From NCBI GenBank assembly GCA_028687395.1, contig JAQUAE010000079.1, positions 1-7,487 on the forward strand: a DNA stretch of 7,487 nt, in the 5' to 3' direction. The notes beneath the pieces were generated by a model. It was not told the origin of the DNA. It made no database searches and saw nothing but the letters and a program-made list of their open reading frames with translations. A program made the position numbers and the translations under genes. Below are positions 6,275 to 7,487 of the stretch, in pieces (position 1 is the first letter of the stretch; every line of letters starts with the position of its first letter). Origin of the DNA: Anaerolineales bacterium. Its GTDB lineage: Bacteria; Chloroflexota; Anaerolineae; Anaerolineales; UBA4823.

Positions 6275-6307
6275 GCCGGGGTAGCCCCTGTGCGTGGGCG
6301 CCCCGGC
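6275..6307. terminator. Hairpin between convergent units (possible two-way terminator)
   Basis: GCCGGGG (6275-6281) pairs with CCCCGGC (6301-6307), and an inner GCCC/GGGC pair (6284-6287 with 6296-6299) extends the stem to eleven pairs. It lies 50 bases after the tRNA on the plus strand and 10 bases after the stop of the membrane protein on the minus strand. The tails are only moderately T-rich (TCGTGTTCGTTT on the plus strand, CAATAATC on the minus strand), so it may terminate poorly or need Rho. Position between convergent genes supports a transcript-end role. Confidence 0.5.
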
Positions 6308-6317
6308 TCGTGTTCGT

Positions 6318-6707
6318 TTACTCGAGGACGATGCGCATCCCTGCCGTCATCAAGGCGCGCAGCGCCAGAACCGCCATCACCAGTATGGCTATGCCGGTGA
6401 TGACCATTTCCCGGCGCTCGGAGCTGCCTTTGGTGTAAACGTAAGCCGTGGGCACGATCAGGGCGCTCAACGCGCCGTATAAGACGTGCACCTGCCTGGC
6501 CAGTTCCAGCCCGCTGAAGAAGTATAGCACCACGCCCAAGGCGCCCTGTAGTATCGCCAGCCCGCCGGCGATGATCATCGCCCCGCGAAAACTGCTATCC
6601 ATCCCTTGTTTACGGATGATGCGCCATAGCGCCCACAAGGTCAGGATGGCGGTGTAGTACATAACCGTGTTGCCTAATAGGGAATGAATGGCGAAGACGA
6701 TGGACAT
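6318..6707 (-). CDS. Small four-helix membrane protein, divergent from the Rieske gene
   Basis: A 129-residue integral membrane protein with four predicted helices at about 5-30, 42-64, 72-93 and 101-122, linked by short charged loops (RIIRKQGMDSSFR and KGSSERRE). Two histidines stand out: His8 in the first helix (AIHSLLGN) and His74 at the start of the third (QVHVLYG). A glycine-rich second helix with a four-helix layout recalls b-type heme bundles such as cytochrome b561 or half of a CtaA-type protein, but no family is recognised with certainty and heme binding is inference. The start has an AGGAGAGG ribosome site directly upstream. It faces the Rieske gene across a shared 391-base intergenic region and ends close to a hairpin. 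An electron-transfer or assembly role would fit the neighbour but is unproven. Confidence 0.85.
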   Translation of the reverse strand: MSIVFAIHSLLGNTVMYYTAILTLWALWRIIRKQGMDSSFRGAMIIAGGLAILQGALGVVLYFFSGLELARQVHVLYGALSALIVPTAYVYTKGSSERREMVITGIAILVMAVLALRALMTAGMRIVLE

Positions 6708-6726
6708 TTTCCTCTCCTGTCCGCAG

Positions 6727-6746
6727 GGATGCTTCTAGGATGCTTC
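6727..6746. repeat. Tandem 9-base direct repeat, 11-base period
   Basis: GGATGCTTC occurs at 6727-6735 and again at 6738-6746, one helical turn apart, 20 to 40 bases upstream of the membrane protein start. This is the start of the 391-base divergent intergenic region (6708-7098). It could be a pair of half-sites for a regulator or lie in the leader RNA. Confidence 0.4.
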
Positions 6747-6811
6747 ATGATACCATAACCGCTTTTCCACCGCCTGGGCTCCTTTAAATAACCAGTTCCA
6801 GCCTCTAGGCA

Positions 6812-6831
6812 GGGTGATGAATCGATCACCC
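6812..6831. promoter_or_regulatory. Operator-like palindrome 1 (GGGTGAT-N6-ATCACCC)
   Basis: Perfect 7-bp arms around GAATCG, in the divergent region between the membrane protein and Rieske genes. The arms contain GTGA...TCAC, the half-site core also seen in palindrome 2 a few bases further on. No regulator gene is in the window. It could also be an RNA hairpin. Confidence 0.4.
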
Positions 6832-6832
6832 C

Positions 6833-6857
6833 TTTGTGTGAGCTTAAATCACACCAA
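6833..6857. promoter_or_regulatory. Operator-like palindrome 2 (GTGTGA-N7-TCACAC)
   Basis: GTGTGA (6836-6841) and TCACAC (6849-6854) are perfect 6-bp arms; outward extension gives 8 of 9 paired positions (TTTGTGTGA with TCACACCAA). The TGTGA...TCACA half-sites match those of CRP/FNR-family regulators, but the spacer is 7 bases instead of the standard 6. Its centre lies about 23.5 bases from that of palindrome 1. Confidence 0.4.
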
Positions 6858-6905
6858 TTGGATTTTGGAGCGTATGGAAAAAAAGGGGGGATTTGGTAGA
6901 CTCTC

Positions 6906-7033
6906 ATGGATATATCTATATATTAGAAGTTACGCAGTTGAGCGTGAAAGTGGGGGTGTTTGGGCGGGCGAAGCCCGCCCAAACACCCCTCCTCCCCCTA
7001 ACTGCGTAAGTCCTATATATAATTATTATCCAT
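6906..7033. mobile_element. MITE-like palindromic element, no coding capacity
   Basis: A 128-base near-palindrome. The ends are 34-base imperfect inverted repeats, starting ATGGATA (6906-6912) and ending TATCCAT (7027-7033). They continue through an AT-rich tract into a perfect 10-bp pair TTACGCAGTT (6930-6939) / AACTGCGTAA (7000-7009). The centre is a perfect 17-bp stem, 6953-6969 with 6973-6989, around a GAA triloop, whose top is GGGCGGGC/GCCCGCCC. The abrupt change from AT-rich ends to GC-rich core, the layered inverted repeats and the absence of an ORF suit a miniature inverted-repeat element moved by a transposase elsewhere. ACTTACGCA-type ends are familiar from insertion-sequence relatives, but no family is assigned. 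Clear target-site duplications are not visible because the flanks are AT-rich. An alternative is a host palindromic repeat or RNA structure. It ends 65 bases before the Rieske start. Confidence 0.6.
7018..7023 (+). promoter_or_regulatory. Consensus -10 box at the right end of the palindromic element
   Basis: A perfect TATAAT points towards the Rieske gene, which starts 75 bases later. No good -35 box lies 17 bases upstream (CCCCTA) and there is no TGn extension. It sits in an AT-rich tract where such a match can arise by chance, so this is only a candidate promoter. Confidence 0.25.
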
Positions 7034-7098
7034 ATAGTCGTATTATCATTGAATGATTGCTTGGCTTGCTTTGCAACGCACGGCCCTGGAGGTGGCAC

Positions 7099-7487
7099 AT
7101 GCCTGAACAATCAGCCGGGATAGTCCTGGAGAGGAAGCCGGTCAACCGGCGGGAATTCTTAAACTTCGCCTGGTTGGCGTCCTTGGGGCTCCTGACGGTA
7201 AATCTGGGAGGTGTGGTGTACCTGTTCTCCATGCCGCGCTTCAAAGAGGGTGAGTTTGGCGGCTTGGTCACGGTGGGCAAGGTAGCCGAGCTGCCTCCCG
7301 CCGGGTCACCTCCGGTCAATTACCCCAAGGTGAAGTTCTGGCTCTCGAATACCACTGAGGGGGTGGCGGCGTTGTACAAGGTATGCACCCACCTGGGCTG
7401 CCTGTACAACTGGAGCGAGCAGGAGAACAAGTTCATCTGCCCCTGCCACGGTTCCCAATTTGAGCCTGACGGCACGTACATCCAGGG
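7099..7487 (+). CDS. Rieske iron-sulfur protein, 3' end cut by window edge
   Basis: A membrane-anchored [2Fe-2S] Rieske protein of the cytochrome bc/b6f type, which takes an electron from quinol on the outer face of the membrane and passes it to a c-type cytochrome or equivalent. The 129 visible residues begin with a short cytoplasmic tail, a twin-arginine-like export motif NRREFLNF (16-23), and a hydrophobic anchor to about residue 45. The cluster domain follows: CTHLGC (96-101) and CPCHGSQFEPDG (114-125). The cluster ligands are Cys96, His98, Cys114 and His117, and Cys101/Cys116 form the usual disulfide. The start is fixed by GGAGG 6 bases upstream. The missing end should hold the Pro loop. 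It is probably the first gene of a quinol-oxidising complex operon; a cytochrome b gene would be expected next. Other Rieske ferredoxin-type enzymes are less likely given the anchor and CPCHGSQF box. Confidence 0.95.
   Translation, partial: MPEQSAGIVLERKPVNRREFLNFAWLASLGLLTVNLGGVVYLFSMPRFKEGEFGGLVTVGKVAELPPAGSPPVNYPKVKFWLSNTTEGVAALYKVCTHLGCLYNWSEQENKFICPCHGSQFEPDGTYIQ

Noticed and set aside
6814..7110. Open frames on both strands across the palindromic element (similar GVWAG...RPNTP peptides on each strand)
   Set aside because: The matching peptides arise because the same inverted repeat is read on both strands; neither frame has a ribosome site or a known domain.
7026..7319. Minus-strand open frame over the start of the Rieske gene
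   Set aside because: It is antisense to the Rieske N-terminus, which has a strong ribosome site, a Tat-like motif and cluster ligands.

Overview
The window is GC-rich, gene-dense bacterial chromosome of a housekeeping and metabolic kind. No phage, CRISPR or toxin-antitoxin genes are visible. The gene set suggests a Chloroflexota (Anaerolineae-like) or similar deep-branching bacterium: folate genes mixed with a thiolase, a GH1 glycosidase with an asparagine-rich segment after QVEG, an alpha-toroid protein, and a Tat-type Rieske protein. That assignment is inference, because no marker gene was compared.

Left half (1-3608, all minus strand). Read in the direction of transcription this is thiolase, folK, an alpha/alpha-toroid protein of unknown role, a small SpoIIAA/STAS-like protein, and folP (cut by the window edge). 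The thiolase and folK are one base apart, folK and the toroid gene 21 bases apart, so at least these three should be co-transcribed. FolK and FolP catalyse consecutive steps of folate synthesis: pyrophosphorylation of the hydroxymethyl-dihydropterin, then its condensation with p-aminobenzoate.

Middle (3609-6224, plus strand). A divergent intergenic region carries a good sigma70-type promoter (TTGCCA, 17-base spacer, TAAAAT), with a small palindrome over each promoter element. It drives a GH1 beta-glycosidase with all catalytic residues and then a GNAT acetyltransferase 16 bases downstream. A tRNA-Ser(GGA) gene follows. Its likely extended -10 promoter overlaps the stop codon of the acetyltransferase gene, and a strong hairpin lies in its 5' leader.

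Right end (6225-7487). A hairpin between convergent units is followed by a four-helix membrane protein gene on the minus strand. A 391-base divergent intergenic region separates it from a Rieske iron-sulfur protein gene (plus strand, cut by the edge). This region holds a 9-base tandem repeat, two operator-like GTGA...TCAC palindromes, and a 128-bp palindromic MITE-like element (6906-7033). The element has imperfect 34-base terminal inverted repeats and a perfect 17-bp central stem, and ends just before the Rieske gene. The Rieske gene probably begins an operon for a quinol-oxidising electron-transfer complex.

No clearly new multi-gene system is evident. The most unusual items are the MITE-like element, the paired palindromes in both divergent promoter regions, the tRNA-Ser promoter/leader arrangement, and the uncharacterised toroid gene inside the folate operon.
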